The notes under the pieces: generated by a model
What the model was told of the DNA's origin: nothing
Seen by the model: the letters and a program-made list of their open reading frames with translations, nothing else
The model's database searches: none
Shown here: piece by piece, positions 30,248 through 42,262 of the stretch
Layout: each line of letters begins with the position of its first letter
Numbering within the stretch: the stretch's first letter is position 1
Source of the DNA: Agapanthus africanus
Lineage: Eukaryota > Streptophyta > Magnoliopsida > Asparagales > Amaryllidaceae
Length of the DNA stretch: 64,000 nucleotides
Direction of reading: 5' to 3'
Assembly: GCA_030015575.1 (NCBI GenBank)
Contig: JASDDO010000024.1
Span: 45,346,114-45,410,113, forward strand
Made by a program: the position numbers and the translations under genes

Positions 30248-33200
30248 TGAAAACAGAGATGAACCACGTAGGTCGTCTTGCCTGAATTTGGGGGCAGATG
30301 CCATTTGGATTTATCAGTCCACCTCTCCGAAGATTCCAAGTTGATTTATGGCACCGTGTATCGGAGGTTTGGACAGATGCGATCGTTGTAGCAGACTTCG
30401 TCAGATTCCCCCTCGTTTGCGAGGGGTTTTTTGATTGTGGGGACGCTCTTCCCTGCAGACGCAAACCCTGCAGTTAATTACGCTACCGAATCGCGATAAC
30501 CACTTTCTACTGCTCCAGAAGTTCACTTCGTGTCGTGTGTGTTTGTTTTATTTTTTGGTTGCCCGTGGATTGTATATGGAGACTAATTTATGTTGTCGCC
30601 TGTGAGGCGTGGATTAGTCCAAATCCGTATACTTTTAGATTTGGGTTTGGGTTGGTTTAAGGATCGTTGATCCGTTTTGAGATCAAGATCGACTTAAATG
30701 TATACGGACGGTTGGGGGCTCGGTTGGTTTTTTGTTAAGGATATGTTAGTCCAATTTGAGACTAAGATTTACTTAACAGGGTGTTAGGATCATTTTTGTT
30801 TCAGATCCAACAAGAGAGCATTTGGGCTCTGTTGTTTTAGTTTAAGGACGTTTCGGTCCCTTATCGCCATTTTGGAGGTGAAGTTGTAGTTTGAGAACAT
30901 TTCAGTTTGTAGAGCACCATTTTTGAGATGAGGTTTTAGTTTAATAACATTACAGTCCGTTGTCACCATTTTTGAGGCAATGTTTAGTTTGAGGACATTT
31001 CGTTCTGTAGATCACCATTTTTGAGGTGGGGTTTTAGTTTAAGAACGTCACGGTCCGTTGTCGCTATTTTGGAGGCAACGTTGTAGTTTGAGGACATTTC
31101 GGTCTGTAGATCACCATTTTTGAGGTGAGGTTTTAGTTTAAGGACGTTACGGTCCGTTGTCTCCATTTTGGAGGCAACGCTGTAGTTTGAGGACATTTCG
31201 GTTCGTTGTAGTTTAAGAATGTTTTGGTCCATTGTTCATCTTGCGCGCACGTGTATTTGTTACATGTCGGGATGAGCAACGATGATATGAGATACATCCA
31301 GTTTAGGATGTGGTTTGATATGGGATGTGCACGTCAGTTTGGGAAGTTCACCAAAAATCAGTTGGCTGTCGGGGTCCGCCACCTCTCTGAAAATGTTGAA
31401 GAATTACAACGGTATATATCAGAGGTGTAGAGAGATGTACCCTTGAACCAATTCCAGTATTTGAGGGAAAAATGGATTAATGGTAAACCCGAAAACCGTC
31501 AGTCGTATTTTGAGACTAAGATATCCTCGGGGGAATGTGGAACGAATATCGTTTTGGGATATCATTAGTTGGGAGATTGATAGTCGTATTTGGAACTGGG
31601 ATCAATTTAGGAAATAATGAACCCATGGGCTCGGTTGATCTGGGTTAGAGACCTATCCAACTTGGGCTTGATCCGCTAAGTTTTCTTTTTATTTGAAAAG
31701 AAGTGCTAAGCACTTGTTTGGGCCCAGTCCCTTTTTTTATGCAAAAATTGCTGAGCACTTATATAAGTTCCAGCGCTCACACTTTACTTTTTTTGTCTCT
31801 ATATGGAGTGTTGAGCACTTTTATGGCGCCCACGTGCGAAGCACGTGAGGTGCTAGGCGTTTCCTGGTGAGTGTCAAGCACATTTATATTCTGTGGCGCC
31901 CACGTAAGGGACACGTGAGACGCTGGGCACTGGGCGCCGCACACTGAGTGTCAAGCATTCCTTTATTTTGTAGCGCCTACGTGAGGGGTACGTGGGACGC
32001 TGGGCGCTGAGCACCAATCACTGAGTAATAAGCACTCCTTTATTTTGTAGCACCTACGTGAGGGGCACGTGGGACACTGGGCGCTAAGCGCCAGTCACTG
32101 AGTACTAAGTACTCCTTTATTTTGTAGCGTCCACTTAAGAGGTACGTGGGGCGCTGGGCGCTGAGCACCAGTCACTGAGTGCTAAGCACTCCTTATTGAG
32201 TGGCGCCTACGTGAGGGGCACGCGAGATGCTGGGCGGTGATTTTTCTTTGTATATTTTGTTCTGAGGAGTTCAATTTCCTTGTTCTTTTCTGAATCTTTG
32301 ATCTCCAAGAACAAGTTCGTCCCGATGAGAATTAAATTCTCAACTTGTGCGAGACTTGTCTTGTAGATCTCAGATCCAGAGAAAGAACTAAGTTCTTCTT
32401 TTAAAAGGGTTAAACCCTTCAATAGGTAAACGAGATACTTTGATCTCTCTTCTTTTTTATTTACCTAGAGCTTTTTTTTTCTGAGAAGAGAGATCTTCTT
32501 TCTTCCTTTTTGAAGCTTTTTACTTTGTTTTTTTCGAAGCTTATGAGGGGGTTCCTCTATTTTAGACTTGAAGTCTTGGGTCCTTTATATAGTAGAGGAA
32601 AATCTGTTGATTAGTTGAAAAAATCTCTCATTAAGAGATCCTAATTGATTTGGGGATTTTTACCCACCATTGGATCTATGATCCAAGGGCTTCTCTTTTA
32701 CCGAACATATTTTTCTTGTTTTTAACAAGATTGGGGGACATATTTACCCATACAGAATTTATTCTATAGATCGGTGATTCTTTAATCACCATTGGATTTT
32801 TAATCCAATGGTACTCTATTTTACAGAGGGCAATCTTTCTTGTTTAGAAAGATTTGAGGAATATTTCCTCTCAACAGAATTTAATTCTGCATCCTGAAGA
32901 TTTATCATCTCCAACGGCTCTTTGATTCAACGGCTCTGTTTAACAGAGAGTAGAATTTAATTCTACAAGGCACCGGCGCTCATGTGCTGTGCACGTGGGC
33001 GCTTATTAAGATTTTAATTCTTTCATGTGCTTTGTTCATTGGCATCCACATGAGGAGCACGTGCGGTGATAATGACTCTGGCACTGGCGCCCTCGTGGAA
33101 GGCACGTGAGGTGCTGCCTCTTGAGTTTTGTGTGCTTTGCACACGGGCGCTGCTCATATAAGAGTTTTTAACTCTAGCGCCGGCGCCCTCGTGGAAGGCA

Positions 33201-33258
33201 CGTGAGGCGCTGCCTCTTGAGCTTCGAACATAACTTTGCTCTTTTATTGGGGAAAACA
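30238..33258 (-). repeat. Inverted, diverged TAT-type LTR
   Basis: On the - strand it begins TGTTTTCC (33258) and ends GTGAACA (30238), about 3.0 kb. Its 3' part matches the ends of the other TAT LTRs read in reverse, for example the words around 'cttggaatcttcggagaggtgg', 'cccctcgcaaacgag' and the gtatacaatcca motif at about 30565-30582. It has TATATAAA at 32584-32591 (- strand), the palindrome chain, and GGAC-N6-GTCC-TTAAAC units (about 30835-31230). A purine tract adjoins one end (33259-33275) and a PBS the other (30219-30237). No reading frame of note. Confidence 0.85.
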
Positions 33259-33275
33259 GCTGTCGCCCCCCACCG
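33259..33275 (-). other. Polypurine tract of the inverted TAT LTR
   Basis: On the - strand CGGTGGGGGGCGACAGC runs into TGTTTTCC, the same GGTGGGGGG core as in TAT-1 and TAT-2. Confidence 0.75.
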
Positions 33276-33759
33276 TCGATCTACACGCCTCCATCCAAGT
33301 CTCCGTTGAACTCGCCTCCGTCCAAGTTGTCGCCATCGAAGTTTTCGTTGTCGTTATCGAAGTCTCCTCCGTCCAAGAGCCCGCGAAGTTTTCTCCCCCA
33401 CGGACCACCAGGGATTAGGCAAACCTCCCCTCAGATCTCATCCATCGACAAAAATCAGCAAAAATTTAATCTTTTTTCTCTTTTCTTCTTCTTCAATTGC
33501 TGCAGATTGTGCTCTAGAGCAGCAACTTCTCACCACAGCTGCGAGGTCCCAGTCACCTCTTTCAATAGAAAAATCTCAAGATCTCTTCAAAGAGAAGAAA
33601 AAGATAAAGTGAGAAGAGAGAGAGGCTTTGACTCTTTTTTGAGAGAGAGGAGAGAGGGGATTAAATAAATAAAGAAAGAAAAATCAATAAATTTTTTTGC
33701 CTTTGAGTCTGCTGCAATTCAAAGCTCGGGATTATACTTCACACTATCTGTTCGACGAA
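33276..33759. other. Unassigned spacer between inverted LTR and copia fragment
   Basis: Starts with repeated 'tccgtccaagt'-like words and ends in A/G-rich sequence. A 120-codon forward frame (33306-33668) is Ser/Pro- and Phe-rich without a recognisable domain. It may be 3' internal sequence of the inverted TAT element or the 5' leader of the copia fragment; I cannot tell. Confidence 0.4.
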
Positions 33760-34344
33760 ATTCCTTACATGTATTTTTCGAACCTTTTCAAGCCTTAATG
33801 CTCTATTTTGATGAATCAAGCCTTCGTGCCCTCGACTTTCGAGCCCTCCTTTGAGCCTTATGCTCTCGACAATTAAGGTATCGTACCCACTTGTGTTCTC
33901 ATCTCGAGCTCTATTCCTCTAACCATAGACAGTGCTTACAAGGCTCCGAAACATTTCTTGCCTCCTTCTGGTGAAGATTGTTCCTTATTTTGTCGTTACT
34001 ATAAGAAAAGGAACACTTGATTGCTAATTGTCCAACACGGCCATCTCGACCGGTTGCTTGCTATCGTTCACCACAATCATCCACCACTTTCGTGTCTCCA
34101 GCAGGCTCTACTACAGTCTCATTCGGGGTTTTCTCTTCCACGCAGAGCACAGATAACACAGATCATTGGTATCATTGCATGGAGTCTTGGAATCAATGGA
34201 ACTTCCGAGAGATTATCATCTACAATTTTTGATTGTACTGTCTCAATTGCTAATTCTGGTATTTCTATTCCTTGGATATTTGACTCAGGTGTCTCACATC
34301 ATATAACTTTTGATAAATCTTTTCTTGCAAACTGTTTTACCATT

Positions 34345-34385
<41 letters not shown>

Positions 34386-35953
34386 CTAATGGCTCATCAC
34401 TTGCAGTTACTCAGTGTGTTGACATCACACCTAGTTCATACTCTCCTGACAATCTTACTCTTTCATCTGTATTACATGTGCCCAAACTAACAATGAATCT
34501 TCTATCTATTAGTCATATTGCTGATTCTGGTTGCACAATCACTTTCTCATCTACTTCTTACATTTTGTAGAATTCAAGCACTGGTCAGATGATTGGGACG
34601 AGCCATAGAGTGAATGTCTTGTATTAGTGAGAGCATATTCACTTACTCGTCTCGAGTAAGATTATGGCTGGATTAGTTATCTCTGATATATGGCATCGCC
34701 GACTAGGTCATATTTCACATTCTCGTCTTAAGTTCTTATCTAAGTCCGGAGTCTCAGGATCTTTCCGTGCTACTACCTTAAATAATTGTATTGGATGTCG
34801 ATTACCCAAAAAAATTTCATTACCATTGTGTCACATAATAAACGTTCTTTGGAATCTTTTGACTTGATTCATTCTGATATTTGCCTACTCCTGTGATATC
34901 CATATCTGGTTATTGATATTATGTTTATTTTATTGATGACTACTCTCGTTATTTTTGGGTTTATCTTATGCGTGCCAGACCTGAGGTTTCATCCATTTAT
35001 ATTGAATTTATAAACATGATTTACACTCAATTTCAAAAACAAATTAAAATTTCAGATCTGACAATACTTGTGAGTACGTTTCATCATCAATGCAAGCTAT
35101 CCTTAAATCTCATGGGACACTTCCCTAAAATTCATGTCCATATACTCATGAACAAAATAGTATAGCAGAGAGAAAATATCGACATATCCTTGACACCACA
35201 CGAGCCATCTTACTCTCTGCATCTGTTCCTCACTCTTATTGGGCCGAGGCTCTCTTAACTGCAGTACTTCTCATCAACATTACTCCATCTTCTTTATTTC
35301 CTGATACCACTCCATACTCCAGATTTTATAAATCCCCTTTTGACTATTCCATTTTACGCACATTTGGCTGTGTTTGTTTCGTTCTTCTTCCTGCTCATGA
35401 ACGAGATAAACTTTCTTCTCGCTCAGTGAAGTATCTGATGATGGGGGTATAGTCCATCTCATAAAAGATACAGATGCCACGATCCTACTAGTAGACGGCT
35501 TCACATTTCTCGAAACGTTACGTTTTTCGAGAATGCACTGTATTTTGTTCATTCCAAGATAGATGTGTCCTTTCTTGATTTCTCTACCCCATCGTCAGTT
35601 AAACCCACTATTGTGCCTACATACACTCCCTTTCTACCTCCTGCTACTCCTACGTCATCTACTGTTCCCTCCATTGATACAATGACGACTGAGTATTCAC
35701 TTATGCCTATACCGTTTTCTCCGAATGCTATTTCTCCTCCTCCACATCGTCGAAATCCTCTGCGAGAAAGACGGATACCTGCCCGTTATAGATTTTGCAT
35801 GACCAACGATTATTCTTCTCAGTTTGTATCTTTTCTTTCTACTATTTATTCTATTTAGGAACCCAAGTCATATACCAAGGTTATGAAATATCCAGAATAG
35901 CAGCAGGCTATGCAGGAAGAATTGCAGGCTTTCTGTGATACTCATGTTGAATA
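33760..35953 (+). pseudogene. Decayed Ty1/copia fragment: Gag zinc knuckle to start of RT
   Basis: Recognisable pieces in order: degenerate zinc knuckle (FCRYYKKRN, then after a 1-nt shift HLIANCPTRP, about 33985-34050); protease-like WIFDSGVSHH (34270); a (TA)n tract inside the protease region (34347-34383); NGSSLAVTQ; gag-pre-integrase IWHRRLGHISHSRLKF (34687); integrase with HSDIC (34872), RSDN and SIAERKYR (35163); the post-integrase segment RTFGCVCF (35362); and the first part of RT (MQEELQAF, 35910). Multiple stops and shifts. It is cut by an LTR at 35954. No LTR of its own is identified. Confidence 0.8.
34347..34383. repeat. (TA)n microsatellite inside copia protease region
   Basis: About 18 TA units between the DSG motif region and NGSSLAV. 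It adds a run of Ile-Tyr codons without breaking the frame. Confidence 0.9.
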
Positions 35954-37885
35954 TGTAAGTCGATGTCGCACACTCCACAAGGTTTGTAGAGAGGCAGAAT
36001 TTACAAAAAATGATTTTAAGCAGGCAACATCAACTAATCACCCAAGAACTACCATAAGTCCTAACTAGCAAAACTAATAAAGGTCCTAATCTACTATGAA
36101 AGTGATTTATACCTTTGTGTTCAAGTCCTTTGGGTCTTCTTATCCTCTTTTTGAGCCCCTTGTTCGTCGGGATCGAGCTTGGTCGTCGACCTCCTTGTGT
36201 CGAAAACGATCCATCCGAGAGTCTATAATTTAAGTTCTAACCTCAAAAGCGATGTAACTAAAGCACCTAGTTTGATAATCTAAGTGGTTTAGTAGATGTA
36301 GAGAATGTTTATTGGATTAGTTTATCTCATTAACCCTAGGTTTCTCAACTCAAGAGAGGGTTAGGGTTTGAGGAAGAAGAAGAGAGCAAAGGAGGAAAGA
36401 GAATGGCAAGTGAAGAATGATTGAAGAATGGCTAATTGTAAAACTATCAAGCATATCCTTTTGCAATAAAAATATTGCAACCATGCATCAATAGTTATCA
36501 CAAATGAACGAATAAAAATAAGAAGCCATGCTTCAACCATACTTTCATAACACCTCATCCCTCCACCTCATTATCTATTTAAACAAAATAGATTTTACAC
36601 AAATGAGGTATCTTCTTCTAGAAGTACTCAAGTGAAAATACAAGAATACCTCTTACCGTATATACATACCCGTATTCGTACTACGGATGCCAAGAAATAA
36701 AAATAATATAATAATATAATACTAGAATGCGGCTTAATCCTAAACCCGCTAGTATTATCCGTCTGAATAAAAATCCGTGTAGCTAGTACACGTATATGAT
36801 CGAAACACTGCATGTAAAACCATACGACCTCTACATCGTTTCTCCTAAACCAGGGAAACCTTCTGTGTGGGAATCTAAACACTCGACAGTATGCTGGCAG
36901 TGGGATTAACTACAAGCACGTCAGTAGCACTAGTTGTATGTAACAGCTACCTAGGTACTTGACGAAAAGAAGGCCGACGACCAAACTCATCCGAACTTCT
37001 ACTGAGCCTGTCCGTGACAATCTCCGTACAATCCGGTCTGTTCGTCTGAGAGTATTGCATGCCGAGTCTAGAAGGTGGAAAACGTCAGACCCCTAATAAC
37101 CTGACAAGTCGTGCCAATATGGCTCAAGACCATCCGAGAATCTACTAATCGAACTATCAGTAATTCTCAATTCACCCTGGCCAGGGACTTATGGTGTTGG
37201 CCAACCGAACACAGCGCGGCATCGACTCCCTATACCGGGAGAGACGAATCCCCAACAATCGCTCACTGTATCCATGTGGATTGGGATTGTACCCAACTAA
37301 AATCTGCTTGCATGACTCAGTAGAGCCGTGGTAGGGTAGTAATCAAAGCACAATGGGAACTCACACGAGACAAATGATGATCTCAGGTCGACAGACTATC
37401 TGTACTCATGTCACCAAAGAACTGCTATCTGACGATAGGTATAATACCATCTAGCTAGTTCTCGTCGAGTCAGTCTAATGTACTCACCCTCAGTGAGCAC
37501 ATGTCTACAATCTTAGGTGCATCACACCAATGGCTGCGGGACTAACCATTGCCCCTCGTCAGGCTCTAGAAATGTATACATTAGTATACTCTATAGTATC
37601 GATACCCAGTCTCGATACTCCCACAACTAGGGGTATTTAAGGATGTGCTTATCGACTACCCAGCTCCCACAAGTGTGATTTTCATCATAATGCTGGTAGT
37701 CAAGCAATGATCCTACGGGCTTTATCAACATGTATAAGCGATATGAAATAACAAGTAAAATATATACACATGTAAAGATAAAGGCAAACCAAATAGTATA
37801 CTATCATATCGAGCAAGATTGTCTTGTACATACATAGCCCTAGCATCTTATACAATGAAGGCTTCTAGGGTATACATATCCAACA
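35954..37885 (-). repeat. Copia LTR G (possibly solo)
   Basis: Starts TGTAAGT and ends ATATCCAACA on the + strand. Over its length it resembles the LTR at 38158-38285/48333-50206 (same order of words: gatccatccga, cactggcagtggg, gggcatacatatccaaca). Flanks GAATA/AAATA could be a 5-bp duplication with one mismatch. No PPT or PBS adjoins. Orientation is inferred from the related LTR, whose PPT lies on its right. Small frames inside are not genes. Confidence 0.6.
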
Positions 37886-37973
37886 AAATATAGTGCCCTC
37901 AAGGCAATTATTGTAATTGCAGGTAGGCAATTATGGTAATTGAGGGAGGACCTATGCAGATAGAACATTTTTT

Positions 37974-38157
37974 CTCGAGATGATAATATACTATCTGGTT
38001 TGTCTTTATCATTACGTGTATACGTTTTACTTGCTATTACGTGTCATTAATACATAATGGTAAAGCCCAAGGATTCTTACTTGACTGCCAGTATTATGAT
38101 GACGATCATATATGTGAGAGCCTGGTAGTCCATAAGCATATCCTTAAATGTTCCTAG
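37974..38157 (+). repeat. Inverted copy of the LTR G end
   Basis: The reverse complement of this stretch follows 37633-37813 of LTR G with moderate identity (matching words such as tttaaggat-tgctta, ctgg-agtcaag, gataaag-caaacca). The two arms of about 180 bp are about 160 bp apart and could form a long hairpin in a transcript. Confidence 0.65.
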
Positions 38158-38285
38158 TGTAAGTAGCTACTAGTGCTCGTGCCGTAAACTTGCGGCCAAG
38201 ACAGAATGCAAAACATTTTTTTTAAACTAGAGCACAAGCTGCTACGACCTAGAATCAATTCTAAACACTAAACTAGCAAACTAAC
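38158..38285 (-). repeat. Cop-2 3' LTR, left part (split by Cop-1)
   Basis: Begins TGTAAGTAGC, like LTR G. Interrupted by Cop-1 after ctaac (38281-38285) and resumed at 48333. Confidence 0.65.
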
Positions 38286-38980
38286 TGTTAGGTCCACGTT
38301 ACCTCTCCCGGTACTTTTGGGGTTGCGGAAACGGTAAAACAAAATTTTTTCTAGACTTGGTAACATGGACCGTAAAAGCCGGATCTTTGCTAAACTAGAA
38401 ACTAGCAAACAAAAAAAAGGTGTTAACTACTATGCCGTAGAAGTTATACCTCACGATACCGGTCCTTCGGGTCTTCACTTCGCTGCGCCGTTTGTCCATC
38501 CATGCTCCGAGGGTTGATCCGGACTTTGGTCACCTCCGCGGCCTTCTTGAGTCAAAGACGATCCACCCGAGAGTTGTACACCGAGCTCCACCTCGAGCCG
38601 AGGCTACTAGGGCAACGAGATTGCTAGTCAAGAAGCCGTAGGATGTGTAGAGGAGATATATGGAAGTGTTAGTCTTTGTGGGATCTTTTTCTCTCAACTC
38701 ATGAGATCAAAAGATGAATCAAGAGGAGGAAGAAGGAGGAGCTAGCAACCATGGAGCATTTCTTTTCTTCTCATTTCAAGAGAGAGAATGAGAAAAGAGA
38801 AATGAAAAACTTAACCAAAGAAAATGAACCATGGTTGCATAATGATACTAAACACCATCATTACAAATCCTATCATGATAAAGTTGATGCTACATTGATT
38901 TGACCATTTTCATAATCCAATGAATATTTTCATAATCCAAAATGAAAAAAAAACCAAAGAAGAGTGTAGACCTCTCATGA

Positions 38981-39050
38981 AGGTCAATGGTCAACTTTGG
39001 TCAACGGGTCAACAAAGTCAAGAGTGGTCAAGGTGGTCAAATGGTCAAAG
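38981..39050 (-). promoter_or_regulatory. W-box cluster in Cop-1 LTR
   Basis: Eight TTGAC cores (mostly TTGACC, - strand) in 70 bp. The 5' LTR copy at 46786-46841 has seven. W-boxes bind WRKY factors in plants; a TATATCTCC-like word about 330 bp downstream (- strand, near 38650) could be the core promoter. Confidence 0.55.
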
Positions 39051-39103
39051 CAATTAGCCATCACATAATTATCACTAAAAGGATTAGTAAATAATGTCTC
39101 CGG

Positions 39104-39250
39104 CTCATGATGGTTTTGACCGAACGAATTACCAAAACCCTAATGAGCCCACCTCAAAATTGTTTTGACCGAATCAACTGTCAAAACCCTAATGAGCCTG
39201 CCACATAACGGTTTTGGCCGAACCAACTGCCAAAACCCTAATGAGGCACC
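39104..39250. repeat. Telobox-containing 53-bp repeats in Cop-1 LTR
   Basis: Three tandem units, each an inverted repeat GGTTTTG ... CAAAACC followed by CTAATGAG, so AAACCCTAA occurs three times. The equivalent in the other LTR is about 46905-47045. Confidence 0.75.
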
Positions 39251-40532
39251 TCCTCCTTCATCTCTCCTCAAAACCGTGCATACACACCCGCACCCGCATT
39301 CCGTAGAATACGAATGCACAGAAGACAAAACAAATCCATCTGTACAATACTAGGATCCGGCTTAAACCAAAGCCCACTAGTATTGCCTGCCCGAACAGCA
39401 TAAGCACACAAGTGCACGTAAGTGATCGCAGCCCTGCCGTAAAACCATACGGCCTCTACACTTTTCGCTCAGTGCTGGGAAACTCTTTGTGTGGGACTCT
39501 AAAGACTCAACACTACGCTGGCAGTGGGTTTAACCACAGACCGCAAACGGCACTAGCTGTACGTAACGGTCCCCAGGTAGATGTCGATAAGAAGGCCGAT
39601 GAGGTAAACCCATCCGAACTCCTACTGAGCCTGTATGTGACAATCTCCGTACAGTCCGGTCTGTTCGTCTGATACATCGCATGGCGGGCCTAGGGGGTGG
39701 CGAACGTCAGTCCCCTAATAGCGGTACAAGTCGTGTCGGAGTGTAGCCCAGAACACCCTAAGATAACACTGGAAACCTACCAGTATATCTCGCTTGCCTT
39801 GGCCAGGGACTACATGTGTAATGGCTCTCCTAGACACAGCGCAATGTCAACCCCCAATACCGGGAGAGAAGAATCCTGTCTAACCGTCACTGCCTCCAAG
39901 TGCTTCGGGACTGCACCCAACTACTACCTGTTTGCATGACTCAGTAGAGCCGTGGTAGGGTAGTAGTCAAAGAATAGTGGGAACACACTTGAGGCGAAGT
40001 GACAGTGTCAAGTCAGTGGACTAAGCTGTACTCATGTCACCTGAGAACTGTTAACTGACGATAGGTATAATAGCAACCAACAGTCTCCGACGAGTCCTGT
40101 CCAGTGTACTCGTAACCTAACGAGCACCCGTATACTATCTCAAGTACGACATACTGACGGCTGTGGGACAGACCGCCTTCCGCACTGGGATGAGAAGCGC
40201 ATACGCTAGTCTATTCCGGAGTATCGATGCCCTGTCTCGATAATCCCACGACTAGGGACATGCATAAGGATGTGCTTGTGGATTACCCAGCTCCCACGAG
40301 TGTGATCGCCATCACAACGCCGGTAATCAAGCAAAGATCCTAAGGGCTCTACTAATGCGTATATGTGATATAATAAAGAAACACCTGTACACATTAAAGC
40401 AGAGACAAACCAAGTAGCATACTACTATTTCGAGCAAGATTGTCTATACAACTATGAATATCCCAAGCTTCCATCAAGTAATATACATACTAGTATGATA
40501 CAGTAATGGCCTCTAGGGCATATACATTAACA

Positions 40533-40545
40533 ATCTCCCACTTGC
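40533..40545 (-). other. Cop-1 polypurine tract
   Basis: GCAAGTGGGAGAT on the - strand, directly upstream of the 3' LTR (TGTTAATG). Cop-2 has GCAAGTGAGAGAT at 50207-50219. Confidence 0.8.
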
Positions 40546-40546
40546 A

Positions 40547-42262
40547 CTAAGGCCATGTACTGGCGTATCGAAGACCTATCATCTCGATCAGCCGCTCGAA
40601 CTGAGTCTGGGGTAAGGCCTTTGTGAATGGATCCGCCGTGTTGTCTTTTGTGTCCACTCTCCGTACCTCGATCTCCTGGCGATCAATGATCTCCCTGATC
40701 AGGTGATACCGCCTTAAGATGTGTCTGGATTTCTGATGGGACCTTGGTTCCTTCGCTAAAGCTATAGCCCCATTGTTATCGCAATACAAAGGTATTGAGT
40801 CAACAATGGACGGAACCACCTGAAGTTCACTAATGAACTTCTTCATCCAGACCGCCTCTTTTGCGGCATCGCTTACAGCAATGTATTCAGCCTCCATCGT
40901 CGAGTCTGCGACGGTATCCTGTTTGGAACTCCTCCAACATACCACCCCTCCGTTGAGGGTAAACACAAAACCTGAGACAGACTTGCCGTCATCTTTGTCA
41001 CTCTGGAAGCTTGAATCGGTAAAGGACTCGACCCTGAGGTCTCCATTACCGTAAACCAGGAACATCTCCTTAGTCCTTCTCAGGTACTTAAGAATGTTCT
41101 TCACTGCTGTCCAGTGGTCCTCACCTGGGTCTGACTGATACCGGCTCACCACGCTCAGCGCGTAAGCTACATCTGGTCTTGTACATAGCATCGCATATAT
41201 TATAGACCCTACCGCCGAAGCGTAGGGTATAGTGCTCATGTGAACCCTCTCCTCGTCAGTCTTAGGAGACATCTTCTTGGAGAGGGTTATTCCGTGCAAT
41301 GCGGGTATGTTACCGCGCTTGGAATCCTCCATACTAAATCTCTTTAGTACAGTCTCTATGTACCTGGACTGCGAAAGTCCCAGTAGTCTCTTGGATCTAT
41401 CTCTATAGATCTTGATCCCCAGAATGTACGAGGCATCACCCAGGTCCTTCATGGAGAACCGTTGAGACAAAAATAGCTTGACCGATTGTAGCATAGGAAT
41501 GTCATTTCCTATCAAAAGAATGTCGTCTACGTACAAGACTAGGAACACGACAGTTCGTCCTACAATCTTCTTATAGACACAAGGTTCATCTTCGTTCTTG
41601 ATGAAATCAAATTCCTTGATTGCCTCATCAAAACAGATGTTCCAGCTCCGCGATGCCTGCTTTAATCTATAAATGGATTTAAGCAACTTCCACACCTTCC
41701 CGCTGATCCCACTGTCTACGAAACCTTCTGGCTGATCCATGTAAACGCACTCTTCCAAACAGCCGTTTAGAAAAGCCGTTTTAACGTCCATCTGCCAGAT
41801 TTCGTAGTCATGGAAGGCAGCAATGGCAAGTAGGATCCGAATGGATTTCAGCATAGCCACTGGAGAAAAGGTTTCGTCATAGTCCAAACCAGGTCTTTGA
41901 TGAAAACCTTTTGCAACGAGTCTAGCCTTATAGGTCTCCACCTGCCCATCCACACCAAGTTTCCTTTTGTAGATCCATTTGCATCCAACGGGTTTTACCC
42001 CAGGTGGAGCAATATCCAAGGTCCACACTTTATTGGTGTATATGGACTCCATTTCGGATTGCATTGCTTCTTGCCACTTATCAGAGTCCCTACTGATAAT
42101 GGCCTGCCTGAAACTGGTAGGGTCATCTTCTTCCAAGATGCAATCCTCTCGATCCCCATCTATGAGAAAACCGTAGTATCTCTCAGGCGGATGAGAAATC
42201 CTACCAGATCTGCGGAGTGGCTGAGGTTCGTTGGGTGTAACTGAATCTAGCGGTTCCTCCAA
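40547..42262 (-). CDS. pol: Cop-1 reverse transcriptase and RNase H (intact frame)
   Basis: 571 codons without a break. [34 protein letters not shown] and the catalytic YVDD in [11 protein letters not shown] (about residue 245). Then [22 protein letters not shown]. RNase [35 protein letters not shown] and the terminal PFTKALP. All expected acidic residues are visible. It is one base out of frame with the upstream integrase frame (junction about 42250). Confidence 0.92.
   Translation of the reverse strand: MEEPLDSVTPNEPQPLRRSGRISHPPERYYGFLIDGDREDCILEEDDPTSFRQAIISRDSDKWQEAMQSEMESIYTNKVWTLDIAPPGVKPVGCKWIYKRKLGVDGQVETYKARLVAKGFHQRPGLDYDETFSPVAMLKSIRILLAIAAFHDYEIWQMDVKTAFLNGCLEECVYMDQPEGFVDSGISGKVWKLLKSIYRLKQASRSWNICFDEAIKEFDFIKNEDEPCVYKKIVGRTVVFLVLYVDDILLIGNDIPMLQSVKLFLSQRFSMKDLGDASYILGIKIYRDRSKRLLGLSQSRYIETVLKRFSMEDSKRGNIPALHGITLSKKMSPKTDEERVHMSTIPYASAVGSIIYAMLCTRPDVAYALSVVSRYQSDPGEDHWTAVKNILKYLRRTKEMFLVYGNGDLRVESFTDSSFQSDKDDGKSVSGFVFTLNGGVVCWRSSKQDTVADSTMEAEYIAVSDAAKEAVWMKKFISELQVVPSIVDSIPLYCDNNGAIALAKEPRSHQKSRHILRRYHLIREIIDRQEIEVRRVDTKDNTADPFTKALPQTQFERLIEMIGLRYASTWP

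Larger units (their letters stand above)
38286..40532 (-). repeat. Cop-1 3' LTR
   Basis: 2247 bp. Contains eight GTCAA words (W-box TTGAC on the - strand) at 38981-39050 and three repeats of about 53 bp with AAACCCTAA at 39104-39250. Small frames inside are shared with the other LTR and do not look coding. Confidence 0.92.

Noticed and set aside
39165..39353. Small frames in the copia LTRs (also at 46954-47148, 39412-39672, 47207-47467)
   Set aside because: Conserved only because the LTRs are nearly identical; no start context or domain, and they overlap cis-element repeats.
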